NCBI GenBank assembly: GCA_021772985.1
Contig: JAJFKX010000012.1
Span: 1 to 64,000, forward strand
Origin: Gammaproteobacteria bacterium
Lineage (GTDB): Bacteria; Pseudomonadota; Gammaproteobacteria; Xanthomonadales; Wenzhouxiangellaceae
DNA: 64,000 nucleotides
Reading direction: 5' to 3'
Part shown: one piece after another, positions 17,135 to 26,307 of the stretch
Layout: each line of letters opens with the position of its first letter
Position numbering within the stretch: position 1 is the stretch's first letter
The notes under the pieces: generated by a model
Seen by the model: the letters and a program-made list of their open reading frames with translations, nothing else
What the model was told of the DNA's origin: nothing
Databases searched by the model: none
Made by a program: the position numbers and the translations under genes

Positions 17135-18538
17135 ATGGATAAAATCAGGTTTTTATTATCAGTTAGATTGTATCTAACAATTTGTTGTGTTCTGCTGTAT
17201 TCCACTGCTGGAACTGCCCAGCCAATAGACCCCAGAGGGATTTACTTTGTCAGTTTCAATGGCAGCTTTTCCGGTACTGAATGGTTTGAGATAACGCCTA
17301 CACCAGCAGGTGGAAATCGCTTTGTACTGAGCAATATCACCGGTGGCAGCTTTCCGGGTGCGATAACTCCGCAAGGGGATATCAGCCTGGATGGCCTGGG
17401 CGAGGGCAGTTTTTCAGGTCAGGATAATTTTATGTTTACAGCCAGCGTCAGTGGAACGCCATTTGCCTTTGAGGGAAATCGTGTGCCTATGACCACTACC
17501 GACTTTCCATTACGGTTGGATAGTCCACGACCTGCAAATGAATTGCTGGCAGGTGCATGGGAGAATGTTTTTGAAATCATTGATGCTGAAAATGGCGAAA
17601 CTATCTCACAAACTGCTGAAGCATTGATAATAACCACTGACAACAATAATCTGCGGATGACGGATTCAGATGGGAATTTTTTTCAGGGCGTGTTTGAAAA
17701 CGGCGTACAAGTCGGGTTCAGACGAATCTTTCCCGATCCAGGTGGATTGTTTGCTGACTTTGCTTCGTTTCCAGGCTCGGAATATAACCTTACCGATGAG
17801 AACATACTCGGAGAAGTTCGGTTTTTGAACGTTAACAGCTATATAGCAAATTTTTTATTGCAAACACGCCGACCACTTGGCCTCCAGGAACAACGGATAA
17901 TTCGTTATACCGGTACTCGCATGAACCCATTGCAGTTTGGTGACGTGAATGGCGATCAACAGGTCAACCAGGTGGATCGCGGACTGATTCAAATGCAATT
18001 GGGCCTGAATGTTGATGACGATGGCTTTAATCTGGCTGCTGATCTTGATGGTAATGGCACAATCACCAGCAGTGATCTAACTAGCTTCGATAATCTTAAC
18101 GGCGCAGCATTCGACTTTACTCTGGCTGAAGGTGCCTGGCTGAATGTAGACACCACCGGTGAGGGGATTTTGTTTGATTTTGGGCCAAGTTTAAATCTTT
18201 TGTTTATGGCCTGGTTTACTTTCACATTAGAGCCGATGGAGTCAATCGAGCCTGCACAGATTGAAGTTGGCTTTGCTGGTCAGCGTTGGATGACCGGCTT
18301 GTTGACACTCGACGGGAATACCGCATCTGGCCCATTGCGGGCCCGTCAAGGTGGCGCATTTGATATGCCGCCGACCACATCTGAGATGAGCACGGAAGTT
18401 GGTGAAGTCACTGTCGAGTTCCTGGCCTGTGATCTGGCCCGGGTCGATTACAATATTGGCATAGCGGCAATTAGCGACAGCTTCGAGATTCAGCCTTTGG
18501 AAAAAGTAGTAAATCCCAATGGGTTTGGCTGTGGCTAG
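17135..18538 (+). CDS. Secreted protein with dockerin-like repeats and extra C-terminal domain (copy 2)
   Basis: This 467-residue paralogue of the preceding gene has a signal peptide (to about TAQP), the same N-terminal beta-rich domain, and dockerin-like loops GDVNGDQQVNQVD and ADLDGNGTITSSD. A further domain of about 130 residues (GAWLNVDTTGEGILFDFG, FMAWFTFTLE, QRWMTGLLTLDG) resembles a beta-sandwich module recurring in secreted gammaproteobacterial proteins, with two C-terminal cysteines that could bond. The pair arose by tandem duplication, with later loss or gain of this module. Confidence 0.72.
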   Translation: MDKIRFLLSVRLYLTICCVLLYSTAGTAQPIDPRGIYFVSFNGSFSGTEWFEITPTPAGGNRFVLSNITGGSFPGAITPQGDISLDGLGEGSFSGQDNFMFTASVSGTPFAFEGNRVPMTTTDFPLRLDSPRPANELLAGAWENVFEIIDAENGETISQTAEALIITTDNNNLRMTDSDGNFFQGVFENGVQVGFRRIFPDPGGLFADFASFPGSEYNLTDENILGEVRFLNVNSYIANFLLQTRRPLGLQEQRIIRYTGTRMNPLQFGDVNGDQQVNQVDRGLIQMQLGLNVDDDGFNLAADLDGNGTITSSDLTSFDNLNGAAFDFTLAEGAWLNVDTTGEGILFDFGPSLNLLFMAWFTFTLEPMESIEPAQIEVGFAGQRWMTGLLTLDGNTASGPLRARQGGAFDMPPTTSEMSTEVGEVTVEFLACDLARVDYNIGIAAISDSFEIQPLEKVVNPNGFGCG

Positions 18539-18709
18539 TGGATCGACCGTCTGGCGTATGGGTTATAAGCGTTACTGAATTATTCGCAGGCACCAGGGCG
18601 CTTGCCGGGTTCGCTGGAAAGGTTGGTGAATGCGGTTCGCAGTGCCTACCGCATATCCATTGATATATCCAGTTTGGATGGATAAAAACCAGTCAATCCG
18701 GAGGGGTTA

Positions 18710-20425
18710 TTAATTCAATCCCATCACATCAACACCTTGTTCAAACACTATATCCACTGGTATTGACTGTTCAGATAGGCGCTCAAGATCACTTTGCAGG
18801 TCCTGTGGGATATTGCCTTTTTCGGTCAGTAATTGACCTGCGGTAGCATAATCACCGTCACCCTGGATGGTCAGTAATAAGCGGCTGAGTGATTCGATAG
18901 CGCTTTCGAAATTGTCCACATTGATACTGTATTCACCAGTTTCAGCATTGCGGGTAAAAGCACCCTGGTCGCGGAAGTAATTAAAACGTACCAGATTAGC
19001 GCGACCGTGCGCACTGGAAGCACCGAAGCGGATCGAACGAAAAATACCCGCCATAAAGGTCACATAATTATCCAGCAGTTCCCCCTCGGTCACTTCCCCA
19101 TTCTGGCGCAATTGCTGGATCATATACAAACCCAATATGTCAGCTTTGCCTTCTTCGAAAGGTGAGGCATGTTCTTTGAGTGCTTCGCGGACCGTTCCGT
19201 TACCGTTGATGGTGTTCTTGATGCCCAGCCCATGTGCTACTTCATGGAACATGGTGTTGGAGAAAAACGCATCAAAAGTAATGTGTTGGCGTTGCTCGTT
19301 AACAATTAGTAATTCACTGATAGGCACCAGGATTCTGTCAAACTTGGCGCGCATGGCATTTTTTAATTGCAAGCGCCGGGTACCCTTTTGCAGTTGCACT
19401 TGTTCGTCATTCGGTAAATTGATGGCGATCGTTTTTGAGCCGGCATTGCTGTGGCCGGCATAGTAAATGACGTCATAAGCATTCAGGTCGGCATTACTGC
19501 CCGGTGTTTCCTGCTTATAAGCATCGTCTACCGGCAGGCCGGTTTGTAACTGTGGCAGATATTGTGCGAAACGGGTTAACCGTTCGCTCCAGGCCAGGTC
19601 TTTTATCAGCACATAAGATTCAAATGCAGCTCGATAGCCGTAGAGCAGGTCTTCATAAGTTTCGATGGGACCGAGGACCAATTCGATCGGATTGTTTTTC
19701 ATGTCCATCCAGGCAAGATCACTGATTTGGTAATCACTGGTGATTAGCGCTGAGGCACGCAGATTTAGATAATTTCGAAAGTCCTCGTCGCTGGCCAGAG
19801 CTGCTGCTTCATGTAGCAAGTCAGCCGTACGTTTGAGCGGTTCAGCATAGGCCTGGTGATAATACTGCAACTCCAAAGCGCCGTTTTGATTGCGTTGTAC
19901 CAGTGAGTACAAGCCATTTTTATCCGGGTTATCCCAGGCATCAAATTCAGTTTTGGTCATGTCATCCGGATAAAAACGCGCTCCTTCCGGTTTGGCGCCG
20001 ATACCGGCGATAAAGGGTTTGTCACCGTCCAAACGATCCCATGGCCCGTAGTTGATGTCAGCAAATCGGCGCAATGCCGGATCTTCAATACTATCCAGTA
20101 AACTTTGTTTACTACCGTAGGCTTGCTGCCAATACAAGTTGTCCATAATTTTGCTGGCCTCAATCAATTTGACCAGCATTTGGCGTTGCTGGGTATTCAG
20201 ATGATCGATATCTGCTGTTAAACGCACTGGTACGTATATATCCAGACGGGCATTGTCGAAATCTTCGGCGGCGACAGCAGCATTATCAACAGGCTCTGAG
20301 GGTTGTCCGGCCGATGCTGAAGTGTCGACATCATTGTTTGAGTTTGCTGGTGGTTCAGGTTGCTGGCAGGCAGCTGTCAGCAGGATGAGAAATACAGGGA
20401 GAATCCGGCCAATTATCAGTTTCAT
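18710..20425 (-). CDS. M49-like zinc peptidase lipoprotein
   Basis: The 571-residue product has a lipoprotein signal (LLTAAC, Cys20), so it is probably membrane-anchored. The zinc site reads HEVAHG, an HExxH motif, with the downstream glutamate in EEGKADILGLY. This combination is seen in M49-type (dipeptidyl peptidase III-related) bacterial and plant proteins rather than classical DPP III, which has HExxxH. A Ser/Asn/Asp-rich linker follows the lipid anchor. ATG at 20425 is used because it starts the signal peptide; a longer frame adds a non-signal-like N-terminus that would overlap the divergent FmdB region. Substrate unknown. Confidence 0.78.
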   Translation of the reverse strand: MKLIIGRILPVFLILLTAACQQPEPPANSNNDVDTSASAGQPSEPVDNAAVAAEDFDNARLDIYVPVRLTADIDHLNTQQRQMLVKLIEASKIMDNLYWQQAYGSKQSLLDSIEDPALRRFADINYGPWDRLDGDKPFIAGIGAKPEGARFYPDDMTKTEFDAWDNPDKNGLYSLVQRNQNGALELQYYHQAYAEPLKRTADLLHEAAALASDEDFRNYLNLRASALITSDYQISDLAWMDMKNNPIELVLGPIETYEDLLYGYRAAFESYVLIKDLAWSERLTRFAQYLPQLQTGLPVDDAYKQETPGSNADLNAYDVIYYAGHSNAGSKTIAINLPNDEQVQLQKGTRRLQLKNAMRAKFDRILVPISELLIVNEQRQHITFDAFFSNTMFHEVAHGLGIKNTINGNGTVREALKEHASPFEEGKADILGLYMIQQLRQNGEVTEGELLDNYVTFMAGIFRSIRFGASSAHGRANLVRFNYFRDQGAFTRNAETGEYSINVDNFESAIESLSRLLLTIQGDGDYATAGQLLTEKGNIPQDLQSDLERLSEQSIPVDIVFEQGVDVMGLN

Positions 20426-20535
20426 GGTATTTTCTGCATATTCAAAAATATCATAGTTTAACCGATTGTGTTGATTGGCTTTCAAACCGTTTGCCCCCAT
20501 ACTTTGCTGCTGTTATCAATCGACTTGGTGAAGCT

Positions 20536-20931
20536 ATGCCAATTTATGAATACCGTTGTCAGCAATGCGATCATGAACTGGAAAAATTGCAACGCATGAG
20601 TGATGCGCCGTTATTGGATTGTCCAGCATGCCGGAAACCCGCCTTGAAGAAATTGATTTCGGCGGCTGCTTTTCGTTTGAAAGGGTCCGGTTGGTATGAA
20701 ACCGACTTCAAAAAGGATGGTAAGCGCAATCTGGCAGGTGACAAAGATGCCAATACTTCTGCCGCTAAATCCGACAACAGTAAATCCGATAATAAGGATG
20801 CTGGTGGGACATCGGATAATAGTAAAACCAGCAGCAATAACAAAGCCAGCGATAAGCCTGTAGCCCAAAGCAACAATAAAGGTGATAGCAAAGCTTCTAC
20901 CAGCAGTGCTGCATCAGCAACTTCCGCTTAA
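20536..20931 (+). CDS. FmdB-family zinc-ribbon protein
   Basis: The 131-residue protein begins MPIYEYRCQQCDHELEKLQ and continues DCPACRKPALKKLISA, the FmdB regulatory zinc ribbon with two CxxC pairs. After FRLKGSGWYETDFK comes a low-complexity tail of Ser, Asn, Lys and Asp (about residues 70-131). FmdB-like genes directly upstream of aspS are common in proteobacteria. The ATG at 20536 starts the conserved domain; the 15 codons upstream lack similarity. Confidence 0.9.
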   Translation: MPIYEYRCQQCDHELEKLQRMSDAPLLDCPACRKPALKKLISAAAFRLKGSGWYETDFKKDGKRNLAGDKDANTSAAKSDNSKSDNKDAGGTSDNSKTSSNNKASDKPVAQSNNKGDSKASTSSAASATSA

Positions 20932-20949
20932 AAAAACCTAGGAATAGTA

Positions 20950-22746
20950 ATGCGAACTCATTTTTGTGGATTGATCAATGAATCACTGGCTGGGCAGCAG
21001 GTCACTTTATGTGGCTGGGTACAGCGGCGCAGAGATTTAGGCGGTTTGGTGTTTGTGGGTCTGCGCGATCATCATGGCGTTGTCCAGGTGGTTATTGAGC
21101 CGGATAACCAGGTGGCATTCGCACAAGCGGAAAAATTACGCAATGAGTACTGTGTTCAAATTGTTGGTGAAGTGCGCATGCGACCGAAAAGTCAGTGGAA
21201 TGCCGATATGCTCACCGGCAAAGTTGAAATACTGGGCGATCGGATTGAGATTTTAAACACCGCTGAACCGCTGCCGTTGCTAATGTCAGATGATGACAGT
21301 GAAGAAGTCCGGTTACGCTATCGGTATCTGGATATGCGCCGGGATCGCATGCAACATAACCTGCGTCTGCGCACACGATTGACCCGGGCGATTCGTAAAC
21401 AGTTGGATGCACAGGATTTTCAGGACATAGAAACTCCTGTACTAACCAGGGCAACACCTGAAGGAGCACGTGATTACCTGGTGCCCTCGCGTGTCAACCC
21501 CGGCAAGTTTTATGCTTTGCCGCAATCTCCGCAGTTATTCAAGCAATTGCTGATGATGGGTGGAATGGATCGCTATTATCAGATTGCCCGATGTTTTCGT
21601 GATGAGGATCTGCGGGCTGACCGGCAACCGGAATTTACCCAGCTGGATATCGAAATGGCTTTTGTCCAGGAAGGCGATGTACAGGCTATGGCTGAGGCCT
21701 TGATCAAGCAATGCTTTAAGGAAGTTCTGGATGTGGAGTTGCCTGACTTTCCACGGATGAGCTGGCACCAAGCAATGCAGCGTTTCGGCTCAGATAAACC
21801 GGACTTGCGCATACCACTGGAATTGGTGAGCGTTGATGAGTTGGTATCAGGTTGTGATTTCAAAGTGTTTTCCGGACCGGCAAATGATAGTGCAGGTCGT
21901 GTGGCTGTATTGCGTATACCAGGAGGCGCCCAGTACAGTCGCAAACAAATAGATGACTACACTGCATTTGTGGCTAAATATGGGGCCAAAGGTTTGGCCT
22001 GGATCAAAGTCAGGCAAATCGGTCAAGGCAGTGAAGGGGTGCAATCACCCATTGCTAAATTCCTTGATCCACAAACCATCGATGCACTGCTCGAACACAG
22101 CCAGGCTGAAGCCGACGACCTGTTGTTGTTTGGAGCCGGCGCAGAGTCGATGGTGAACCAATCCATGGGTGCCTTGCGGCTGCGCGTGGCACAGGATGCA
22201 GGTCTGGTCGAACCCGGATGGCGGCCGCTGTGGGTGGTGGATTTTCCGATGTTTGAATGGGACCAGCAAAGTCAGCGTTATCATGCCTTGCATCATCCTT
22301 TTACAGCACCGGCTGTAGACGATATCGAAGCTTTGAATCAACACGCAGCTACTGCCTTATCACGTGGTTATGACATGGTGCTAAACGGTTCGGAGATCGG
22401 CGGCGGTTCAATTCGTATTCATCGCCCGGATATGCAGGCAGCTGTGTTTCAGCTGCTTGGGATTACAGCAGAGGAAGCTCAGGAGCGTTTTGGTTTTTTG
22501 CTTGAAGCACTTAAATACGGGTGCCCGCCGCTGGGAGGAATCGCTTTTGGTGTAGATAGGGTGGCGGCGATTATGACCAATGAAAACTCTATCCGTGATG
22601 TGATCGCTTTCCCCAAAACGACGACTGGAGCATGTCCATTGACAGCAGCCCCGTCAGTGATTGATCAGGCTCAACTGGATCAGCTTTCAATTGTCGTAAA
22701 AAGTACTGCTGGAGAAGCTGCTGAGGGTGTTGACACCGCTGAGTAG
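20950..22746 (+). CDS. aspS: Aspartyl-tRNA synthetase
   Basis: The 598-residue enzyme charges tRNA-Asp. It has the N-terminal OB fold ([21 protein letters not shown]), class II motif 2 ([19 protein letters not shown]), the bacterial insertion domain (about 290-420) and motif 3 ([13 protein letters not shown]). Length is typical of bacterial AspRS. The gene follows fmdB by 18 bases and probably shares its transcript. Whether it also charges tRNA-Asn cannot be decided here. Confidence 0.97.
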   Translation: MRTHFCGLINESLAGQQVTLCGWVQRRRDLGGLVFVGLRDHHGVVQVVIEPDNQVAFAQAEKLRNEYCVQIVGEVRMRPKSQWNADMLTGKVEILGDRIEILNTAEPLPLLMSDDDSEEVRLRYRYLDMRRDRMQHNLRLRTRLTRAIRKQLDAQDFQDIETPVLTRATPEGARDYLVPSRVNPGKFYALPQSPQLFKQLLMMGGMDRYYQIARCFRDEDLRADRQPEFTQLDIEMAFVQEGDVQAMAEALIKQCFKEVLDVELPDFPRMSWHQAMQRFGSDKPDLRIPLELVSVDELVSGCDFKVFSGPANDSAGRVAVLRIPGGAQYSRKQIDDYTAFVAKYGAKGLAWIKVRQIGQGSEGVQSPIAKFLDPQTIDALLEHSQAEADDLLLFGAGAESMVNQSMGALRLRVAQDAGLVEPGWRPLWVVDFPMFEWDQQSQRYHALHHPFTAPAVDDIEALNQHAATALSRGYDMVLNGSEIGGGSIRIHRPDMQAAVFQLLGITAEEAQERFGFLLEALKYGCPPLGGIAFGVDRVAAIMTNENSIRDVIAFPKTTTGACPLTAAPSVIDQAQLDQLSIVVKSTAGEAAEGVDTAE

Positions 22747-22765
22747 CGCAACAGAACAGGCTCAG

Positions 22766-23086
22766 CTACTTATCTTCCAATAGCACTGCCGTTCCATAGG
22801 CCAGTAATTCCGCAGCACCCTGCATCACCGGTGCAGTTGTAAAGCGCAGGCATACAACAGCATCCGCACCGAGTTTTTCTGCTTCGGCGATCATCCTGTC
22901 AATGGATTGTTCACGTGCCTCGGCCAGCATCTTGGTGTATTCCGTGACTTCACCGCCGACCAGATTACGCAGGCCAGCCACGATATCATTACCGATGTGG
23001 CGTGCGCGTATGGTGTTACCTCGCACCAGGCCCAGCGTACGGGTAATGTTTTTGTCGGCAAATACATCCTGATTGGTTATCAGCAT
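22766..23086 (-). CDS. YbjQ/UPF0145 family protein
   Basis: This 106-residue protein shows the YbjQ pattern: VRGNTIRARHIGNDI, GGEVTEYTKMLAEAREQSIDRM, AEAEKLGADAVVCLRF and a C-terminal AYGTAVLL. Family members form small beta-alpha oligomers of unknown role and have been called heavy-metal-binding on weak grounds. It is convergent with aspS (19-base gap). A small membrane protein gene lies 40 bases upstream on the same strand, probably in the same transcript. Confidence 0.9.
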   Translation of the reverse strand: MLITNQDVFADKNITRTLGLVRGNTIRARHIGNDIVAGLRNLVGGEVTEYTKMLAEAREQSIDRMIAEAEKLGADAVVCLRFTTAPVMQGAAELLAYGTAVLLEDK

Positions 23087-23126
23087 AGTGATTCCTAATG
23101 GTTACTAACAAGGTGAGCAGGGGGTG

Positions 23127-23339
23127 CTATTTATCCACGTGTTTTGCATAATAATCATCTTCTTTATTACCGATACGTTCTTTCAATACTTTGATGATCA
23201 AAGCGCCAATACCAATCAAAGCAACCAGGCCGAGCAGTCCAAATGGAAAGGCTAGAATGACACCGGCCAATAACGCCAGCAGATACAGTACTGCAAGCAA
23301 ACCTAAGCAGGTAAAACCAACTTTTTCATATTTGTCCAT
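23127..23339 (-). CDS. Small two-segment membrane protein
   Basis: The 70-residue product starts MDKYEKVGF, has hydrophobic segments at about residues 9-30 and 33-50, and ends in a charged tail (KERIGNKEDDYYAKHVDK). It is not recognisable beyond a small integral membrane protein. It lies upstream of ybjQ on the same strand, so the two may work together. Confidence 0.65.
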   Translation of the reverse strand: MDKYEKVGFTCLGLLAVLYLLALLAGVILAFPFGLLGLVALIGIGALIIKVLKERIGNKEDDYYAKHVDK

Positions 23340-23443
23340 AGCTCACTGCTCCGGTTTTTACGTGAATGACAGGCTTTGCTGCTAATCAATAATAGCTTTC
23401 GGCTATCTGCCTGTCATGGGTCAAAGGTCAGGTTTGATTGGGC

Positions 23444-23797
23444 TCAATCAGAATGCAGTACGATTCTGTTGCCTTCGCTGTCAATCAATACCGACCGGTA
23501 ACCATGTGGTCCAATGGCATGCGGTGGTTGTTCCACCAGGCCACCATTTTCTTTGGCTACAGCAACTGCTTGCTCGAGTCGGCCGCTCACATTGAAATAC
23601 AACATTGCACCATCTCTGGCTGGTTTGTGGGTATCACTAACGAACAGGCAGCCAGCCACATCGTTGTCAGCGTGTGAAAACACTGCGACGCCTGGGTATT
23701 CCTCAATGATGACAGTTTGCAAAACCGCGCTGTAAAAAGCGATGGCGCGTTGTAAATCCAATGTCGGCAGATCGAACCAAACAATAGTGTTTGCCAT
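23444..23797 (-). CDS. VOC family (glyoxalase/bleomycin resistance-like) protein
   Basis: The 117-residue single-domain protein has the VOC pattern: IVWFDLPTLDLQRAIAFYSAVL at the start, a central LYFNVSGRLEQAVA strand-helix, and GPHGYRSVLIDSEGNRIVLHS at the end. VOC proteins bind metals and small molecules; close relatives are often annotated as glyoxalases without proof. It is separated from the upstream DoxX gene by a strong terminator and so forms its own unit. Confidence 0.87.
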   Translation of the reverse strand: MANTIVWFDLPTLDLQRAIAFYSAVLQTVIIEEYPGVAVFSHADNDVAGCLFVSDTHKPARDGAMLYFNVSGRLEQAVAVAKENGGLVEQPPHAIGPHGYRSVLIDSEGNRIVLHSD

Positions 23798-23837
23798 GAT
23801 GGTGTTCCGTGTTAGGTGATCTAATCTTATAACAAAA

Positions 23838-23862
23838 AAAGGCGCCGGGGTGCGGCGCCTTT
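23838..23862 (-). terminator. Rho-independent terminator of the hvf-like operon
   Basis: On the minus strand AAAGGCGCC pairs with GGCGCCTTT around a 7-base loop (23847-23853), followed by a run of seven T residues (23834-23840 on the plus strand reads AAAAAAA). It lies 21 bases after the DoxX stop and before the VOC gene, marking the end of the operon. Confidence 0.88.
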
Positions 23863-23883
23863 TGGATCAGTGCTGGGTAATTA

Positions 23884-24543
23884 TCAGCTGAACCGTGGTA
23901 TGGCAAAACACAAAGCAGCAATAGCCAGGTATATAAAGCCGGTAATCGGCATCAGGAAAATTAATGGGATAGCCAGTATCAGGAAAACAAACCCCGCGGC
24001 AATTACATCACCAATACGGCGGCTATCACCTGAGCGGGCGGTCAACAGCAACATAATCTGATCGACACTGAGTTTGCCACCGCCATTGAATACCAGCGGT
24101 AACAGCATCAGCAGAAACAACAGCGGGATACGGAAGTTACCAAAGAAGTGCCCATCCTCAACTACACGTGATACCGAATAGCCTTTCCACAATTCCAGCA
24201 AGCCCGACCAATCACTGGGCCAATGGATGGTTGCAATCGCAACCGCAGTGATGACAATCAGTGAAAATGCTGCAAAACGAGTGAATAAACCGACGATCAG
24301 CAGCACACTGAAAATTAATTCTCCCCAAGTGGCTGCAAACCAACTGAGATCTGCACCCAGTAGTTTGAATGGTTGTGGAAAATTATCAATCCGGTTGGTA
24401 AACCAGTTATTGCCGTTGAGTTTTGTCAGGCCTGCTTGAAAAAACTCATAACCAAGAATCAAACGCAGACCCAGTGGCCAGAGCCACTCCCCACCGGCAC
24501 GCAGACGCGCGGTCAAATCGTCATAAAAATCCGTAAAAACCAT
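23884..24543 (-). CDS. DoxX-family membrane protein, HvfD-like
   Basis: This 219-residue protein has DoxX features: WPLGLRLILGYEFFQAGLTKL at the N-terminus and four or more hydrophobic segments, extended at the C-terminus by an additional pair. DoxX proteins are the usual fourth gene (hvfD) of hvfABCD operons; their role is not defined, with maturation or transport both possible. ATG at 24543 is chosen over TTG at 24555. The gene starts 44 bases after the DUF2063 stop and ends before the terminator. Confidence 0.85.
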   Translation of the reverse strand: MVFTDFYDDLTARLRAGGEWLWPLGLRLILGYEFFQAGLTKLNGNNWFTNRIDNFPQPFKLLGADLSWFAATWGELIFSVLLIVGLFTRFAAFSLIVITAVAIATIHWPSDWSGLLELWKGYSVSRVVEDGHFFGNFRIPLLFLLMLLPLVFNGGGKLSVDQIMLLLTARSGDSRRIGDVIAAGFVFLILAIPLIFLMPITGFIYLAIAALCFAIPRFS

Positions 24544-24587
24544 GTCGTACTCCAAATGTAACTAAAAGCCTGAATCGAAAAGGTCGA

Positions 24588-25370
24588 TTACTGAACGTCC
24601 TGTGTTCCCAGGATTATACCTTTTCGGTGCAAAGACAACAGTTGTTGATGTCCAGCTTGAATAACTTGCTGATCACCGGCCCGGTTGATCTCAGCAGCAA
24701 ATTGTTCGAGTACAACATGACCTGCCTGGCGGTGATTGTCTTGCAGATTGTTTTGTAATAACTGGCATAGGCGGGCGGTGCCGGGAGTAAGCTCCATAAA
24801 GGAAACAACTTCTTTGCTATTACGGTAAACCATTAACCAGGTTGGTGATTCGGGTTGTTCCGTAGGAATGAAATCCGGTCGAATTCTATGTACCGGCCAG
24901 TTGTAACCCAATAGCCAGGCGACCGGAGACAGTGCCGGAACCTGCTTTAATATATCGGTATCCTGATTAACCTGGATATCCTCTGCGGTGGCTTGTTCAT
25001 CACGTAATGCCAGCCCTGCCCATTCGTAATGGGCCAGCTCCAGCATAAATGGGAAATTCTTGTCGGTATCGTGGTTTGCCTGCAGATAGTGAAGGAACTC
25101 CCGGCTCAATTCAGGAAACAACGGCGTTCGTGCACGGTGATTGATCAAAAAGTGACGAATGACATTGCTCCAAGCCTGTTCACCCATAATCGCTTTAATG
25201 ACTTTAAACCGTTTACCCAGCAGATTCCTGAGGTTAGCGAATATCAGCCTGCGGTAAATTGCCATCCTGCGATCTTCCAGGTTGGCTGGCGCAGGGTTGT
25301 TAGCAGGATTGCGGAGATGCGCGGTGAATTGGCGCTGTACATCCCGAAAGTCGTTACTGACGGTTGCCAT
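24588..25370 (-). CDS. DUF2063 partner of the DUF692 enzyme (HvfC/BufC-like)
   Basis: The 260-residue protein has an N-terminal DUF2063 domain (about 8-100: QRQFTAHLRNP, RRMAIYRRLIFANLRNLLG) and a C-terminal domain with WLMVYRNSKEVVSFMEL. In characterised RiPP systems such proteins form a complex with the DUF692 enzyme and help deliver the precursor, although Pfam calls the domain putative DNA-binding. It follows the DUF692 gene after 8 bases. It is likely part of the modification complex. Confidence 0.88.
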   Translation of the reverse strand: MATVSNDFRDVQRQFTAHLRNPANNPAPANLEDRRMAIYRRLIFANLRNLLGKRFKVIKAIMGEQAWSNVIRHFLINHRARTPLFPELSREFLHYLQANHDTDKNFPFMLELAHYEWAGLALRDEQATAEDIQVNQDTDILKQVPALSPVAWLLGYNWPVHRIRPDFIPTEQPESPTWLMVYRNSKEVVSFMELTPGTARLCQLLQNNLQDNHRQAGHVVLEQFAAEINRAGDQQVIQAGHQQLLSLHRKGIILGTQDVQ

Positions 25371-25378
25371 TGGAATTA

Positions 25379-26278
25379 TCAGCCGTATTGTCTGGTTTGC
25401 TGGAGTTGTTGAGCAGCTACAGGTTGGGACTGGTATTTTTCCTGCAGGTCGGCAATATGTTGAACTTCACCCAGTAATTCGTTCAGTGGCGGGAGATTGA
25501 AGTCACGTTCCAGCAAAGTAGGAAATACACCGAACGTTTGATAAGCCACTTCGAGCAAATCCCAGACATCAGGGATGACATCAGCACCATGGGTATCGAT
25601 GATCAAATCTGCTGCTTCGTGATAGTGGCCTGCAATGTGGGCATAAGCAATGCGCTCACCGGGCAATGCCTTAAGGAATTCGACCGCATCATAGCGGTGA
25701 TTGACGCTATTGACATATATGTTGTTGATATCAATCAACAGATTACAGTCAGCTTTTTCGATTACGCCAGTTACAAAATCAATTTCACTGATTTGCTGCC
25801 CGGGCGCTGCGTAGTAGGAAACATTCTCAATGGCTATCCGCCGACCGAGAATATCCTGGACTCGAGAGACACGCTCAGCAACATAGTCTATGGCTTCTGG
25901 CGTGAATGGAATGGGCATCAAATCATATAAATGACCCTCATCACTGCAGTAGCTGAGGTGATCGCTATAGAAGCGAATATTGTGCTGATCTAAAAACTGT
26001 CCGACCTTACGAACAAAAGTTTCATCCAAAGGCTCAGGTCCACCGATCGATAATGATAAACCATGGGTTACAAACGGGTATCGTTCGGTATATTCGCGGA
26101 ATATGCGGCCCAAACGGCCACCTACATTAATCCAGTTTTCCGGCGCAACTTCCATAAAGGATATCGGCGCCATCGCTTCGAAGTTCTCTGGTTTGGCAAG
26201 CGGGCTCAAGAGAGCCCGCCTTAAACCAAGCCCTGCACCAGTCACAGGGAAGTGGCTGGTGTTGTTTTCAGAGCTCAT
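25379..26278 (-). CDS. DUF692 multinuclear iron oxygenase, HvfB/MbnB-like
   Basis: The 299-residue enzyme has the DUF692 (UPF0276) set of metal ligands in order: EVAPENW, THGLSLS, YSDHLSY, IENVSYY, LLIDINNIYVN, HIAGHYH, DTHGADV and LLERDFN. Homologues MbnB and HvfB use two or three irons and oxygen to turn cysteine into oxazolone/thioamide groups. The adjacent Cys-rich precursor and DUF2063 gene strongly suggest the same chemistry. It starts 29 bases after the precursor gene. All expected ligand blocks are present, so it should be active. Confidence 0.92.
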   Translation of the reverse strand: MSSENNTSHFPVTGAGLGLRRALLSPLAKPENFEAMAPISFMEVAPENWINVGGRLGRIFREYTERYPFVTHGLSLSIGGPEPLDETFVRKVGQFLDQHNIRFYSDHLSYCSDEGHLYDLMPIPFTPEAIDYVAERVSRVQDILGRRIAIENVSYYAAPGQQISEIDFVTGVIEKADCNLLIDINNIYVNSVNHRYDAVEFLKALPGERIAYAHIAGHYHEAADLIIDTHGADVIPDVWDLLEVAYQTFGVFPTLLERDFNLPPLNELLGEVQHIADLQEKYQSQPVAAQQLQQTRQYG

Positions 26279-26307
26279 AGCTATGGACTTAGCTAGTCAG
26301 GTGTGGG

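Noticed and set aside
20426-20500. Longer start for the M49-like gene
   Set aside because: The added 25 residues precede a clear lipoprotein signal peptide and would overlap the upstream part of the divergent gene.
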